Origin: Euglena gracilis
Lineage: Eukaryota > Euglenida > Euglenophyceae > Euglenales
Direction of reading: 5' to 3'
DNA length: 64,000 nt
NCBI GenBank assembly: GCA_039621445.1
Contig: CP154954.1
Span: forward strand, 38,177,703 to 38,241,702
Part shown: in pieces, positions 30,850 to 42,080 of the stretch
Layout: each line of letters begins with the position of its first letter
Position numbering within the stretch: position 1 is the first letter of the stretch
Position numbers and translations under genes: made by a program
Notes under the pieces: model-generated
Database searches by the model: none
The model's input: the letters and a program-made list of their open reading frames with translations, nothing else
Told to the model about the DNA's origin: nothing

Positions 30850-32170
30850 TTTGCAACCGCCCCCCCTCCCCCCCAAACGGCAGGGTCAAAACGGCAGGGT
30901 TTTTGGTTCGTAAAGGAACAGGGTCAGGGTTAATGTCAGGGACCCAGTCCGGGGGCTGGTGGCACGTTTTGGCACCCCGCATTACTTGGCATTCAATCTG
31001 GCTTTGAAAAGCACGCCCCCCGCCACCCTTCAACAGCTGAAAATTGTCAAAATTTTGCAATTCGGGGTGGGAATACAGCTGCTCCACCCCCCCCCCCCCG
31101 AATTGCAAAATTTTGACAATCGGGCCGTGGGGGCGTGATTTTCAAGGCCAGATTGAATGCAGGAAATGTGGGGTGCCAAAAAGCGCCACCAGCCCCCGGG
31201 ACCTGTTCCTTCACGAACCAAAATTTTTGACCCTGCCGTTTGGGGGGGGGGCGGTCGTGCAGCGAACAATTGCCCTCGATTTACACCGAAAAATTGCCAA
31301 AATTTTGCAATTGTGGGATGCTGACCAGCAGCGGTTCAGGTGATTCTGGGGTTTTTGGGGGGTGGGGAAACCCAGCTGACGTGGTCCCGGGGGCAGGTGG
31401 CAAGTTTTAGCACACACCACGCCCCGACTGACGCACAAAAAATTCAAATTTTTGCCATTTGGGGAGGGGGGAATACAGCTGGGTGGGGAACCCAGCTGAC
31501 CTGGTCCCGGGGGGGGGGGGGGGGACAGCTGCTCAACCCCCCAAATTGCAAATTTTTGACAATTTCCAGCTGTTGCAGGGGGGCGGGGGGCGTGCTTTTC
31601 AAAGCCAGATTGAATGCCAAGAAATGCGGGGTGCCAAAATGTGCCACCAGCCCCCGGACTGGGTCCCTGACACGAACCCTGACCCTGTTCCTTCACGAAC
31701 CAAAAACCCTGCCGTTTTGGCCCTGCCGTTTGGGGGGGAGGGGTGGCGGTCACACAGATGGTCCCAAATTACACAAAAAAAAAAGGCAAACTTTTGCGAT
31801 TGTGGGGTGGTGACCAGCAGGGGCTCAGGTGATTCTGGGGTTTTTGGGGGTGGGGAACCCAGCTGACCTGATCCCGGGGGCTGGTGGGGCGTTTTGGCAC
31901 ACCCCATTTCCTGGCATTGAGGCAATCTGGCCCCGAAAATCACGCCCCCACGCCACCCCCCCCCCCCCGATTAAGACCCAAAAATTGTGAAAATTTTGCT
32001 ATTTGGGGGGGTTGAGCGAGCAGCAGTGGTTCTGAAATTCATGGGGTTTTGGGGGGGGTGGGGAACCCAGCTGACCTGGTCCCAGGGGCAGGTGACACGT
32101 TTTGGCACACACCATGCCCCGATTGATTCAAAAAATTGTCAAATTTTGGGGGGGATACAGCTGCGGCGGA
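30850..32170. repeat. mosaic of direct and inverted repeats
   Basis: A block of about 190 bp at 30,880-31,065 recurs inverted at 31,545-31,735 (shared GGTTCGTAAAGGAACAGGGT, CATTCAATCTGGCTTT, CCCCCGCC). A third partial copy lies at 31,090-31,250. A second unit with GATTCTGGGGTTTTTGGGG and GGGAACCCAGCTGACCTG occurs directly at about 31,335, 31,830 and 32,035. No coding frame is convincing. Confidence 0.7.
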
Positions 32171-32352
32171 AATTGGAGAAAGTCGAGATCCAAATTAAAT
32201 AGCAAAATGGTTGATGAGATTAAACCTTTGAAAATTGTACCACCAGATTTAGCAAATTGTGGAAATTAGTGTGGCAAGTGTCGGGGACGCTTGGCAGAGA
32301 AGAGCCTCCCTATGCAAAAAGCCAGTGCAGGGCAGACGTGCAGGACACACAC

Positions 32353-32586
32353 CTCCGGCCTCACCCACCTCCACCACCACGCCCTCCTTGCCACTCGAGC
32401 GAGCACCTCCGCCTCCCTCCGCTCCGCCACCACCGTTGCTGGCGCTCCCATCACTGCTGTCCCCCGGGGCCAAGCCACTGTCACTGGCGCTGCCGCTGCC
32501 CCGCACCGCTGGCCGGTACACCGGAGGCCGCTCGGCCCCGCTGGCCGCCGGCGCTGAAGCTGAAGCCCCCGGTGTGCCTCCCAATG
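32353..32586 (-). CDS. B repeat exon, 234 nt
   Basis: The acceptor GCGGTTAG is followed by LGGTPGASASAPAASGAERP, then PPVYRPAVRGSGS and a Gly/Asp/Ser-rich tail. The donor is GGAG|GTGTGTGT. Phase is 1-1. Confidence 0.55.
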
Positions 32587-33029
32587 CTAACCGCAGGGAG
32601 GGCTGGGGTAGGCGGGTATGCCGGTAGCTGACACCTCGTCACATCACACATCGCCGGGCCAGGGCGTTGCTGAACAACCCCCGAGGGGGGTGGGTCTAGC
32701 TCAAAGGCCGCAAAATGTGGGCCGGCTGCAAGCACGCCCCAGGCTGGAACTGGGCCCGCTGGGGTCAAACGTCATCCAAAAAAACTGAAACTGCAAAAAA
32801 CCAAAAGGCTGGAATTTCCACAAAAAATCAATTTTGTCCTTGATGTCCTTGATGTCAGCTGCACTGGCACATTTTGCCATCCTCCAAGGCAGAAATCTGT
32901 CGCTTTGGGTGCATGAAAACGAATCAACGGAGTCTGGGGTCCGGGTTTGGAAAAGGCAGCTGGCTGGAAGATGGTTGCTGGCCGGCTGCCCCCCCCCCCC
33001 GGAAGTGGGTCCCTGGCTGGACCTTTCCC

Positions 33030-33117
33030 TTGCCAACAATGCACCAAACCAAGGCTGGCGGCAACCCCTCCCTGGGCATGGGTCCATGCTGCGTCCCCCA
33101 CGCTGTGCCCGGCAGAC
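33030..33117 (-). CDS. A repeat exon (3' end uncertain)
   Basis: The acceptor CCACTGCAG leads to LPGTAWGTQHGPMPREGLPP. The frame then continues PALVWCIVGKGKVQPG; a donor AAG|GTCCAG would be phase 0. The end is not fixed. Confidence 0.45.
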
Positions 33118-33129
33118 CTGCAGTGGCGG

Positions 33130-33810
33130 GAAGGCGGTGGCAATTGACATTCCTGCCTACCAGCCAACCTCCCTACGTCGGGAGTTTTTTGGGCCGGGTG
33201 GACTTCTGTTCAAGTCTTCCGGAGGGCCATCCACCGGAAATAGGGTTTTGAAGTTTCATTTAATGCAAACCAGAAAAACTGCACAACAATCCTGCAATTT
33301 TCACAGAAAGATCAGAAATGATGGAAAGGGAGGCTGAAGGCCTTTTGATCGGTTTTTTGTCACCCCGACCCGAGAGGTCCCGTACCAACATCATTTCTGG
33401 CTGGCGCTTCCCAATCCTGGTGTAGGAACCCCAAGGGGGGGGGGGGCTAGATCAACGTTCCCACAGAGTGATCAAAAGGAGCATGGAGCCGATGGAAGCA
33501 GAAGAATATGGAACGAAACAGGAAACAAACAAAATGGCAATTCTGTCTTTATTTTTGATGACTTCCTCAAAAGTTCTTGATTTCACATTGAAATGGCTCA
33601 GCTGAATTTTCAGCTGAGTTCGAAGAGTGAAGCCGGTCTTCCCCAGCTTTCTACCCTCCTTCTTGCAAAGGGAACTGAAAATAATTTTACGATGCCCTGG
33701 TAGGGTGGAAAGGAACGTTCCTGGATCCCTTCGGATTATACTCCCCCAAGGGCTGAAAAGGGGGGTTTTTTTGTTTCTAGCTTAGAAGAAAGCTCCTTGA
33801 AGTTGGCACT
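33130..33810. other. no supported exon
   Basis: No exon is seen. CTCAGCTGAATTTTCAGCTGAG at about 33,597-33,618 is a small perfect inverted repeat. Confidence 0.4.
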
Positions 33811-33816
33811 GCAAAC

Positions 33817-33897
33817 CAGATGTGCCAGGTCCAGGGCCCACGCCCAGAGCCGTGTCCTCCTTCGGCAACCAGCCGGGGGGCGGCAGGCGCTTGGCCC
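33817..33897 (-). CDS. 81-nt symmetric exon
   Basis: The acceptor is a pyrimidine tract ending CCCCTTCCCAG; the donor is ATCTG|GTTTGC. The exon encodes AKRLPPPGWLPKEDTALGVG and PGPGTS, phase 1-1. It is unrelated in sequence to the A, B or C types. Confidence 0.6.
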
Positions 33898-34149
33898 CTG
33901 GGAAGGGGAAGGCAATGGGACGGGTTGGAAGCCTGGAACTTGGAAGGTGGCCACTTCCAATTCTGCAGCCAGTCCCTGGTCTGGTGGTGAGGGAAGGAGA
34001 CAACAACCAGTGGGAGCGAAACGGTATGCCTTGATTTCACACCAACGTACAGCATTTTTGTAGCACATCCGCCACCATCAAACTTCAGCATCCATCAATG
34101 CCTCCAGATCAACAGTAGCAGAGGTCTATTCATTTCAACCCTGTTGCAC

Positions 34150-34525
34150 ACCTAACTCCCCCCAAAAATAACATCTCCCCCCCCCCAAAATACCCCCCCA
34201 AAAATAAGACCTGCTGCCAATTTTCAACAAAAATCCAAAAAACAAGACCCTTCCAATATAAGACAGATCCCCCCATCAGGTTTTTTTTTGAGAAAAATCC
34301 AAACTATAAACCCCTGTTAAATTGAATGTGTTAATTTGGTAGTTTCGGAACAATTTTCGCTCATTGCTGAATATCGCCTTTTTGGACTGACTTTTGGACC
34401 CTGCCGCGGGATTTCTTTGGCCGAATTTTTCAGCAAAAATTCAAAAGGTAGACCCCCCAAATAACAACCCTTGGGGATTTTCAGCAACAGACCCAAAAAG
34501 TAGACCCGGGGTCTTATTTGGGAGA
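34150..34525. repeat. foldback family with CCCCAAAAATAAGACC ends
   Basis: Left modules (CCCCCCAAAAATAAGACC, TTTTCAACAAAAATCC) are matched by inverted motifs near 34,500-34,525 (GGTCTTATTTGGG). Related sequence lies at 5.32-5.46 and 41.69-42.08 kb. Confidence 0.5.
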
Positions 34526-34529
34526 GATA

Positions 34530-35055
34530 CTCACCAGCAGGGTTGGATGGGAAGCCTTGGGGGGGGGGGGGTCGGACCCCCCCCTCCCTCCTACCTCGAA
34601 ACTGAGGACCGAAAAATCTTCGATTTCATGGACGGGCAAAGGACCGGAAATCGGGTCGAAATCGGTCAAAGATCCCTGATTTTTCTTTGAAAATCGATCC
34701 AAAAATGCTCATTTTTTGAAATTTTTGAACATTTTTTGGGGGAAAACACCAACGCATCAAAAAATGGGCAATATGGCCAAAAGTCAGCAAAAGGGGTGTT
34801 TTTGCTCATTTTCCGGCGCGCAGTGCCGGAAGAAAATTTTCTGCCGTTTTTGGCACTGTCAAGGGGGGGGGTGGGGGGTCCGGACCCCCCTCCCAACATC
34901 TAGGGGGGGGGGGGTGGTCGGGACCAGGTTTTGAATAGTGCTGAGCTCTTAATAAGCGCGCACCCACCCCTTCATTCACCCCTCCATACATTCCGGCCCA
35001 CTCCATGGAGCTCTTTTGCCTGAAATCCATGGGTTTTGTGCTAGAAACGGGGCGC
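34530..35055. other. no supported exon
   Basis: G/C-run rich, low-complexity sequence; no exon seen. Confidence 0.35.
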
Positions 35056-35060
35056 TGGCG

Positions 35061-35630
35061 GGGTCGAAAAACGCTCATTTTCGGCTCAAAAACAGTTTTT
35101 CCGGGTCCGGGAGGCCCAAAAACATCGTTTCGGGGAAAATTTTTTTTCGATTTTTTTCGACTTTTTTTACCCGGTTTTGACCCAAAGTCAATGGGTTGGC
35201 GCCGGCGGGTCGAAAAACGCTCGTTTTCGGCTCAAAAACAGTTTTTCCGGGTCCGGGAGGCCCAAAAACATCGTTTCGGGCAAAAAAAATTTTTTGATTT
35301 TTTTCGACTTTTTTGACCCGGTTTTGACCCAAAGTCAATGGGTTGGCGCCGGCGGGTCGAAAAACGCTCGTTTTCGGCTCAAAAACAGTTTTTCCGGGTC
35401 CGGGAGGCCCAAAAACGTCGTTTTGGGCAAAATTTTTTTGATTTTTTTCGACTTTTTTGACCCGGTTTTGACCCAAAGTCAATGGGTCGGCGGCCCAAAA
35501 CGGGGCGCTGGGGGGGTCGAAAAAACGCTCGTTTTCGGCTCAAAAACAGTTTTTCCGGGCCCGGGAGGCCAAAAAACATCGTTTCGGGCAAAAAAAATTT
35601 TTTTGATTTTTTTCGACTTTTTTGGCCGAA
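35061..35630 (+). repeat. four tandem units of about 147 bp
   Basis: Units start at 35,061, 35,207, 35,354 and 35,514, each beginning GGGTCGAAAAACGCTC and containing CCGGGAGGCC and TTTTGACCCGGTTTTGACC. Both strands are open across several units, but the sequence is low-complexity and I do not regard it as coding. Confidence 0.85.
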
Positions 35631-36065
35631 AACGGCCAAAGTCGAACAGTGGAAAAAGTGTACAAAATGGCCTAAAATGGCCTAAATTGGCCGGAAAACG
35701 CCCGTATCTCGGGCTACGCGGGGAGTTGTGGAGAAACCATAATCCCAGTACGTAGAGCGTCCCAGGGGCTTCAATTTAGGTCTCTGGACATTTCCTTTGA
35801 TTTTGCATCATTTTCGAGAAATTTTGAAAACATTGGTTTTTTGACCCCCCACCCCCCGAAAACGGCTATGTCGAACAGTGGGAAAAGTGTACAAAACGGC
35901 CATCTGGGCCAAAAACGGCCGTATCTCGGGCTAGGCGGGAAGTTGCGGGGAAATCAAAATACCAGTAGATGGGGCGTTCCAAGGGCTTCAAATTAGGTCT
36001 CCGGACATTTCCTTTGATTTTGCTTCATTTTGGAGATATTTTGAAAATTGACATTTTTTGGCCGA
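35631..36065 (+). repeat. two direct units of about 226 bp
   Basis: The second unit (from about 35,859) repeats the first with differences. Shared landmarks are GTCGAACAGTGG, CGTATCTCGGGCTA and GGACATTTCCTTTGATTTTG. Confidence 0.8.
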
Positions 36066-36079
36066 AATGGCACAGTCCA

Positions 36080-37385
36080 AAGGGGGGGGGGGCTTATCCA
36101 GGCGGGGCGGGTAAATCCTACCCAGTTTGGACCCCTTGGGAACCGACGGATTATCACCATGATCCCGGCCCGGTTCCCGGATTTTTTTTTCTTCAGTCGC
36201 GAGCGACTGGATTCCTAGTTTCCGAATCACCCGGAGTTGACCCCCAACTCCCCGCCAGGCCCGAGTTATTCACGCGCGAAAATGCACATTTTTGCCCTTT
36301 TTTTTGAAATTTTCCAAAATATGCACTTTTGCGCTTTTCTGTATATTTTTGCTTTTTTTCCAGCAGTTTTTTTTTGGGAGGTTTCGCACCCTCATTCTTG
36401 TTGCGCAATTTTGTGGCTTTCCCAATATTTCCCAATTTTGTCCATTTGGCATTTTTCCATTTTTTTCGGAATTTTTTTGAGAGTTTTAATTTTTTTCAAA
36501 ATGAGATTTCTCATATTTTCACATGATTTCTTTCAGTAATATTTGTGCCATTTTTTTTGCATGGTTTTGATAAATTTTGCAATTTCGTGTTTTTTTTTGC
36601 ACTTTTTCTGTCAAATTTTTGCACATTTTGGGCAAAGGGCTCATTTTTTTCCATTTTTGTGTTTTTTTTTGAAGGTTGGGACATTTCCCCGGATTCCTTT
36701 TTTTGGCAAACAGGGGGCTATTTTTGGACAAACCAAAAAAAATAAACTCGTAGCACCAAGAGGTGTGAGGTGATCAAACCAAAGCCAGTGAGATCTGTGA
36801 CATTCGCGGACACTGGTCAATCAAGAATCAATGCAAGGGAGGAAATTTAAGAGTAATTTTTTTCCACAGGCCTGGATCACTGGCCTGATGTGTTGTGGCA
36901 TGGACTCAAACAAAATGTGCTTAACAGTGGCGAAGGCAGATTGCAACAAACACCTTCCCAACAGGGATAGCCCCAAACCAGGGGTAATTTAGTGGAGGGG
37001 GGGGGTAGGGTGGGTCCCTTGGACCCCCTCCCCCCCCCCGGGGGGTGGGGGTAGGGGCTGGTGGGCAGGGATGGATGGGAAGCCCTTTGGTATTGAGGTA
37101 GGTGGTAGGGGGGGGGTCGCTGAGCTCTTATCCATTTATGGGTAAGAGCGAAGTTTACCACCGGCGAAACCCCCCCTCATGCGCAGAAAGTGTTCTGCGC
37201 ATTGACTACTGTCCGGTGCTACACCAGCCGTCGGGCAGAGTCCCCTGCTCCCCAGGGGGGAGGGGGCTGAAATAATGTTGTGCAAACCCATGCCCAGCTT
37301 TGAATTGAATTTTTTTGAAAATATGCAGGAAGCACTTGTTTCCCCTGTTTTTGTTCAAGACGTCTGCACACACGCACGCACGCAC
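36080..37385. other. T-rich and G-run rich stretch, no gene recognised
   Basis: From 36,280 to 36,760 the sequence is T-rich low-complexity; from 36,990 to 37,120 there are G/C runs. A CA-type tract (GCACGCACGCACGCACA) ends at the next exon's donor at 37,391. Confidence 0.4.
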
Positions 37386-37391
37386 GCACAC

Positions 37392-37739
37392 CGCTCCCAT
37401 GAGTGAACCCTCCTCTCTCACCCGTCCGCACCACTGCACTCCGCTGCCCATCTCCGCCCCCGTCTCCGTCGCCACCCTCGCCGGTGATGGGGTCAGTGCT
37501 GCGTCCTGGCCACTGCACCGGCGGCTGCCCCGCCCCACCGGCTGGCGGGGCTGCCGCCGCCCCCGGCACGCTCCCCACCGCCCGCAGGGAGCGTTGTGGG
37601 GGTTGGGGTGCCATGGGGGGAATGACCCCGCCAGGCAGTGTGGTCGAAAAAGTCTCGTCCCTCCCTCCCGTCCCCCCGCTGCGCAGCCTCTCCCTGGGTG
37701 CGAATGCCTCGTCCATCCTCCTGGGGGTGCCCGGCGCAG
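37392..37739 (-). CDS. AB repeat exon, 348 nt
   Basis: The acceptor CCTCCTCGCAG precedes APGTPRRMDEAFAPRERLRS. The frame runs through QPPQRSLRAVGSVPGAAAAP and PAGGAGQPPVQWPG to THGSG at the donor AGCG|GTGTGCG. There is no internal AG before the B part, so A and B must be one exon here. Phase is 1-1. Confidence 0.6.
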
Positions 37740-38211
37740 CTGCGAGGAGGTGCAGAAAGAGAGGGCGGAATGGCGGTGAATGAAGGGTCCGCCAAATACA
37801 GCACAAACCCTGCGACTGATTGCACACGTGAGGTTCATTGGGCCGGCAAGGCCAAAGAAGACAAAAGTTTTGGCAGGTGCAGTTGTTGCAGTGACAGTGA
37901 AGCCGCTGCCCCCCCCCTCTCCGCCCGACCAAATGCAGCCAAGTTCCTTAACCCAGATTTCCCCAAAATTCGGGGTGGAGCTTCCGGGGCCCACTCAATT
38001 AGGACCCCTTGCCCCATTGCTGCTCGGTGGCTTGGCTTGAGCTCAGAGCCAAAACAAGACTTGTTAGAAACCAGAAAATTTTCGCGGAAGCACGCCAAGA
38101 TCGTAACGACAACTTATATCCCAGGGTTCCCCAGAGACTTGTGCTGACGACTTTCACCAGCCAACGAATAAAAAAAACAAAACAAACAGGTGAGAAAATG
38201 GGATGAAAACC

Positions 38212-38292
<81 letters not shown>
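38212..38292 (+). repeat. (ATG)27 trinucleotide microsatellite
   Basis: About 81 bp of uninterrupted ATG repeats. The long Asp, Ile or Ser runs in its open frames are by-products. Confidence 0.95.
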
Positions 38293-38294
<2 letters not shown>

Positions 38295-38572
38295 CAGAGA
38301 AGCTGCACAGGAGATGGCGGAGAGGATGTGATGGAAAGACTGGGGAGGGTTGATCCCACCCACCACCCATGGGTTTTGGGGATGCCATACAGCTTGCAGA
38401 GAGGGCAAAAAGGAGAGTAAGTGTCACCCCCTTTCTTTTGGTTTTTTTGTTTTTCCCTTTGAAGCAGGCATTTGCTTAAGGACCCCGGGACTCACTTAAT
38501 CGTGCTGGTTCGCGATTATTCGTGTCACTGGGAAACCCTGGGCGCAGTAAATGACACTGCACATATGCGTAC

Positions 38573-38690
38573 CGCCGCCCTTGCTCAGCTGCGATGTGCC
38601 GCCCTCTGCGCTGTTCCGCTGAGCAGTGCCGGCTCCGCCCGCTGCCGTACCAGAGCTCTCGCCGTCAGCACTGACCCCACCACCACCAGG
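38573..38690 (-). CDS. B-like partial exon
   Basis: The frame reads SSGTAAGGAGTAQRNSAEGG and ends SKGGG at the donor GGCG|GTACGC (phase 1). It resembles the tail of B exons. The upstream boundary is unclear. Confidence 0.35.
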
Positions 38691-38699
38691 CACCTATAG

Positions 38700-39355
38700 T
38701 CAAGCCCCGAAATTTTTCCATTTTAAGCCATTTTGACCTGTAGGTGGGGGACCATAACTTCGAAAAAGAATTATTTAGACCATAACTTTGGATCTCCATT
38801 CAAGAAAGCACACTGCACATCCTCGTTCAGAGCCCTTCAATTACCTTCACACTTTCTTCATCTGAATAACTGCAATGGGAAATGGCTGGACCAACCTGAT
38901 GGCCGATTTTTTTTGCAAATATTGCAACAAGAACAGCAAAGCAAACAATATAAAACAACAGCGACCTGTGTGCTTATCCAGAAGAGAGGCCCAACAGTCC
39001 TTTGTTGCGGTAAGCAAATGCAAGGGTTCGAGGATAGCCTTCTTTGCTTTTGATTATTATTTTGATAAAGCTGCTCGATTGTTTTGGAAAAATACACAAC
39101 AGCACGAACCTAAATGCAATAAATCTGAAACAAATTCGCACATCCAAAAGCATTGGACACATCGTTTGGGTTTAATAAAAATTTTCACAGAAAACAGGAA
39201 CTGTGGGAGGAAAACAATCCATACCGACAGACAACGGTGGCCTTGCTGTGCTCCTCCACCATCGTCCAACGGTCACAAAAAAATTACTTCTTGCGGAAAA
39301 AAATTCTCATTTCAGGCCACGTTAGGCCAGTTTGGGCCATTTCAGCTCTAGGTGC
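38700..39355. other. no supported exon
   Basis: AT-rich sequence without a recognised exon on the minus strand. A plus-strand frame at 38,875-39,351 has no supporting signals. Confidence 0.35.
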
Positions 39356-39363
39356 CTGCCCAC

Positions 39364-39741
39364 CGCCGCTCCCCAGGGCGGAGCTGCCGCCGCTGCTCGA
39401 CCCAGGGCGGTACACCGGCAGCCGCCCAGTCCCGCTCGCCTGCGACGCTGCAACCGCCGGCGGCGCGCCCCCCGGCCCTGCTGGCCACAGGGAGCAGCGG
39501 CCGGGGGGGGAGGGGAGGCACCACAATGCCCGGGCACCCGTTCTCTGGAGAATTCCTGGCAGGAAAGCAGCCCCGTCACCCGGCCACAGCCTGCGTTGCG
39601 GCTGCCGAGCATGGCAGGGTGACGACTGGTAGCCGGGAGAACCGACCAACCCGGCCCCACCGGCCCCCTCCCTTTTGCAGGGCTCCGGTTCCTCCCTGGG
39701 TGTGGGCATATGCTCCACGCTCCACGCAGTGCCAAGCGTTC
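39364..39741 (-). CDS. AB repeat exon, 378 nt
   Basis: The acceptor GCCATCGCAG precedes TLGTAWSVEHMPTPREEPEP. The frame continues through a spacer to AGPGGAPPAVAASQASGTG and RLPVYRPGSSSGGSS, ending at the donor GGCG|GTGGGC. Phase is 1-1. Confidence 0.55.
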
Positions 39742-40181
39742 CTGCGATGGCAACCAGCGCATGAGGGGGGGGGTAGCAGCACACAAGACACCCACCCGAG
39801 AACAGCAAATGTGCTACATGAAGATGGGGAGAGTGTTGGGGGATTGGCAGGGAAATCAACAAAGTGGGAGGGGAGGGTGCCCGCCCCTCCCCTCCTACGG
39901 AGAAAAAAAATGGGACAAAGCACAGGAAAACTCTTGCCCAAAATGCTTTAAAAATACAAAATAATTATACCAAAAAATACGTGCCGAAAAAAATTCGCCA
40001 GAACCCTCCCCCTGAGGAAAAACAAAGCCAACGCACGCTTTACACCCAGGTGGAAAAGCTTTCAGCTCCGCAAAATGTGGGGGACCCGGCTATTGGTTGA
40101 TGGATCATGTCAATGGCCCAGTAATCTGACTATTTCTTTGCCACACTGGCACACAGGCAGCCACCAGCCAGCGCCACACAC

Positions 40182-40511
40182 CTGCCGCACCGTACCGGAG
40201 GCTGGAGCCCTCTCCCTCCCCCTCCCCCTCCAGCACCGCCTCGTCCTCCTCCCCCTCCTCCTCACCGTCGTCCTCTTTCTCCGTGTGGCTGGAGACGCCC
40301 ACTGCGCCAGAGCCGCCGGGGCCGGGCTGCACCCGGCCCCCCTGCCGCACGCTGCCGTGCGCCGGCAGCCCGTGGCGGTTCGCCGTGAGGTTCGCCACGC
40401 TGGGCCGGCTGCGCACCACGATGACGTCGTCGTCCATCGGGAGCTCCGCCGGCAGCCGGCCAAACGGGGTCGGCGCCGGGATCCAAAGCCCTCGTTTGCC
40501 TCCGGCGTCCC
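40182..40511 (-). CDS. C repeat exon, most diverged copy, 330 nt
   Basis: The acceptor GCCACACCCAG is followed by DAGGKRGLWIPAPTPFGRLP, then PMDDDVIVVRSRPSVANLT, ANRHGLPAHGSVRQGG and an acidic run DGEEEGEEDEAVLEGE, ending YGAAG at the donor GGCAG|GTGTGTGG. Phase is 1-1. The core is conserved although the head and tail differ, which supports selection on this frame. It is first in the C series on the transcribed strand and may be closest to the ancestral exon. Confidence 0.65.
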
Positions 40512-40595
40512 CTGGGTGTGGCGGCAAAGGACCCAAGGACGAGCCACACGACGGCGGGGGAGCACTCACACGGTTCTGCTTCCCCAGTCACATAC

Positions 40596-40988
40596 CGGTG
40601 CTCTGCCATCGCATGGACGTTGCCTCCACCGCGGCATATCCAGGGAAGGCTTCTTTTTACCAACCCCAAAGGGAGGGCAGTGCAATGGGGTGCCTGTGCA
40701 AAGCAGGCATTTACCCCAAAACCCAACCCCTCGGGAGGGGTCAAAAGTACCGTCCCCACTGGCTGCCCGCAGCACCCCCCTGATGGGGGGCAACTTTCCT
40801 TAAAGAGAAGCCTGGTCCGGGGTACTCAGCCCCGTCCGCTGCGCCGCGCAGGCCCCGGAACGCCACCGGCCGGCCGGGGCGCCTCTTGGGGTGGGTGGGG
40901 AAGAAGTCGTCCATGGCGACGAGGGCCTCCTTCGGCAGCGGGGCGGGCGGGGTGGCCGCCAGCTTCCAGGAGGCGAAGGGGCTCATCC
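40596..40988 (-). pseudogene. symmetric exon interrupted by a MITE
   Basis: The acceptor CGTCTCCCCCAG is followed by MSPFASWKLAATPPAPLPKE, then MDDFFPTHPKRRPGRPVAF and GLRGAADGAEYPG. A 169-bp MITE then interrupts the frame. Beyond it the exon resumes with AAVEATSMRWQST and ends at the consensus donor ACCG|GTATGT. Subtracting the element and one 8-bp duplication leaves 216 nt, phase 1-1. If not skipped, the inserted copy would shift the frame. Confidence 0.65.
40646..40814. mobile_element. CAGGCTTC-type MITE, 169 bp, inside an exon
   Basis: The ends AAGGCTTCTTTTTACC and TTAAAGAGAAGCCTG are inverted repeats. The flanking 8-mers ATCCAGGG and GTCCGGGG match at six of eight positions. It is a shorter relative of the element at 10,325-10,625. 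A CA-start TIR and 8-bp duplication suggest hAT. Confidence 0.7.
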
Positions 40989-41069
40989 CTGGGGGAGACG
41001 GGGGGCTGCCGGCAACACAGCAGAAGGGTGTTCCGGTGTTCCGGCAAAGTGCTCGGAACTCTACCATAC

Positions 41070-41357
41070 CCGAGGAGGAGCAAATGCTCGAGTGCGGGCA
41101 CAGCACTCCAGCGTCCAGGCCACGGCACACCAGGGGTTGATGGGGCAGCGCTCCCCGGGAGACCGGTGTGCCCGGCGGTGCCTCGAGGGGTGAGGGACGA
41201 CGGCTTAGGGGAGACGGCGAGGCCTTGGTAGGCAGATTGTTTGGCTGGGGCCCAAGGGAAGTGAAGTTGCAAGCAGCGCCATGCAGCACTCCTGTCGGCT
41301 CCCCTGCTGGATCCACGTACACGGGTCGGTTGAGGTCAAGCATCATCGTCAACGTAC
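41070..41357 (-). CDS. 288-nt symmetric exon
   Basis: The acceptor TCTGGCCTTCAG is followed by TLTMMLDLNRPVYVDPAGEP, then TGVLHGAACNFTSLGPQP, a Ser/Pro-rich stretch and CPHSSICSSSG at the donor TCGG|GTATGG. Length is 96 codons, phase 1-1. Its normal composition (Leu, Val, Asn, Tyr) suggests a folded part of the protein. The family is not recognised. Confidence 0.65.
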
Positions 41358-41689
41358 CTGAAGGCCAGAGCAATATGTGGCACAAATGGAAAAATCGCAT
41401 CCATGGTTTTGTGCATAATTTTGTGGCGAAAAAAACTTTGGTGGATTCAATAAAACAGCAGAAACAGGGGCACTCATTAAGCCTTTACAGACAGTCAGGC
41501 AGCAGCCACAAATGAACTCCGGGGAAGACGTGGCTGCCATCCCCCTTGCTTCCTCTCAAGGGCCCAACAGAACATAACCCTTACATTCGCCAGAATTTTC
41601 CCCGTGTCTTTGACTCCAGTCGGTGAGTTGTATTCCTCTGAAGAAAACTGGTGGTTGCCCTGTAATTGGTGATCCCAAGTGGAATCCCA

Positions 41690-42080
41690 GCCACCAGACA
41701 CCCCAAACCCCCCAAAATAAGGCCCTGGGTCTATGTTTTCCGTTGCTGAAAATCCCAATGGTCTCCTCTTTGGACTTTTGCTGAAAAAGCGGGGAAAAAA
41801 AAGCCTTCCCGCGGGAGGTGGTCAAATTTTGGCAATGATTGAAAAATTGTCTCAAAAAGGCCAAATTTGACACATTCAAAATGGGCAAAAATCAAATAAA
41901 AATCCCACAAATCATTTTGGGGGCATTTTCACGGTTTCAGGGGGTGCAGCCTTTGGATTTTCCCCCCAATAAAAAATCCCGGGGGGGGGGGTCTTATTTT
42001 TGGAGGATGTTTAGTGTTTTTTTTTTGGATGTTTGCTGAAAAGTGGCAGGGGGGGTCCTATTTGGGGGGGGGGGGGGGGT
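41690..42080. repeat. foldback family with CCCAAAATAAGGCC ends
   Basis: The left module (CCCCCCAAAATAAGGCC, TTGCTGAAAATCCC) is matched by inverted modules at 41,960-42,075 (GGTCTTATTTTTGG, CCTATTTGGGGGG). It belongs with 34.15-34.52 kb. Confidence 0.55.

Noticed and set aside
35177-35755. 192-codon repeat protein
   Set aside because: The 147-bp units are low-complexity poly-T/poly-A DNA with several open frames on both strands.
38190-38420. Frames with long Asp, Ser, Ile or His runs
   Set aside because: They are translations of the (ATG)27 microsatellite.
38875-39351. Plus-strand 158-codon gene
   Set aside because: AT-rich composition, no splice or start support, and no conserved motif.
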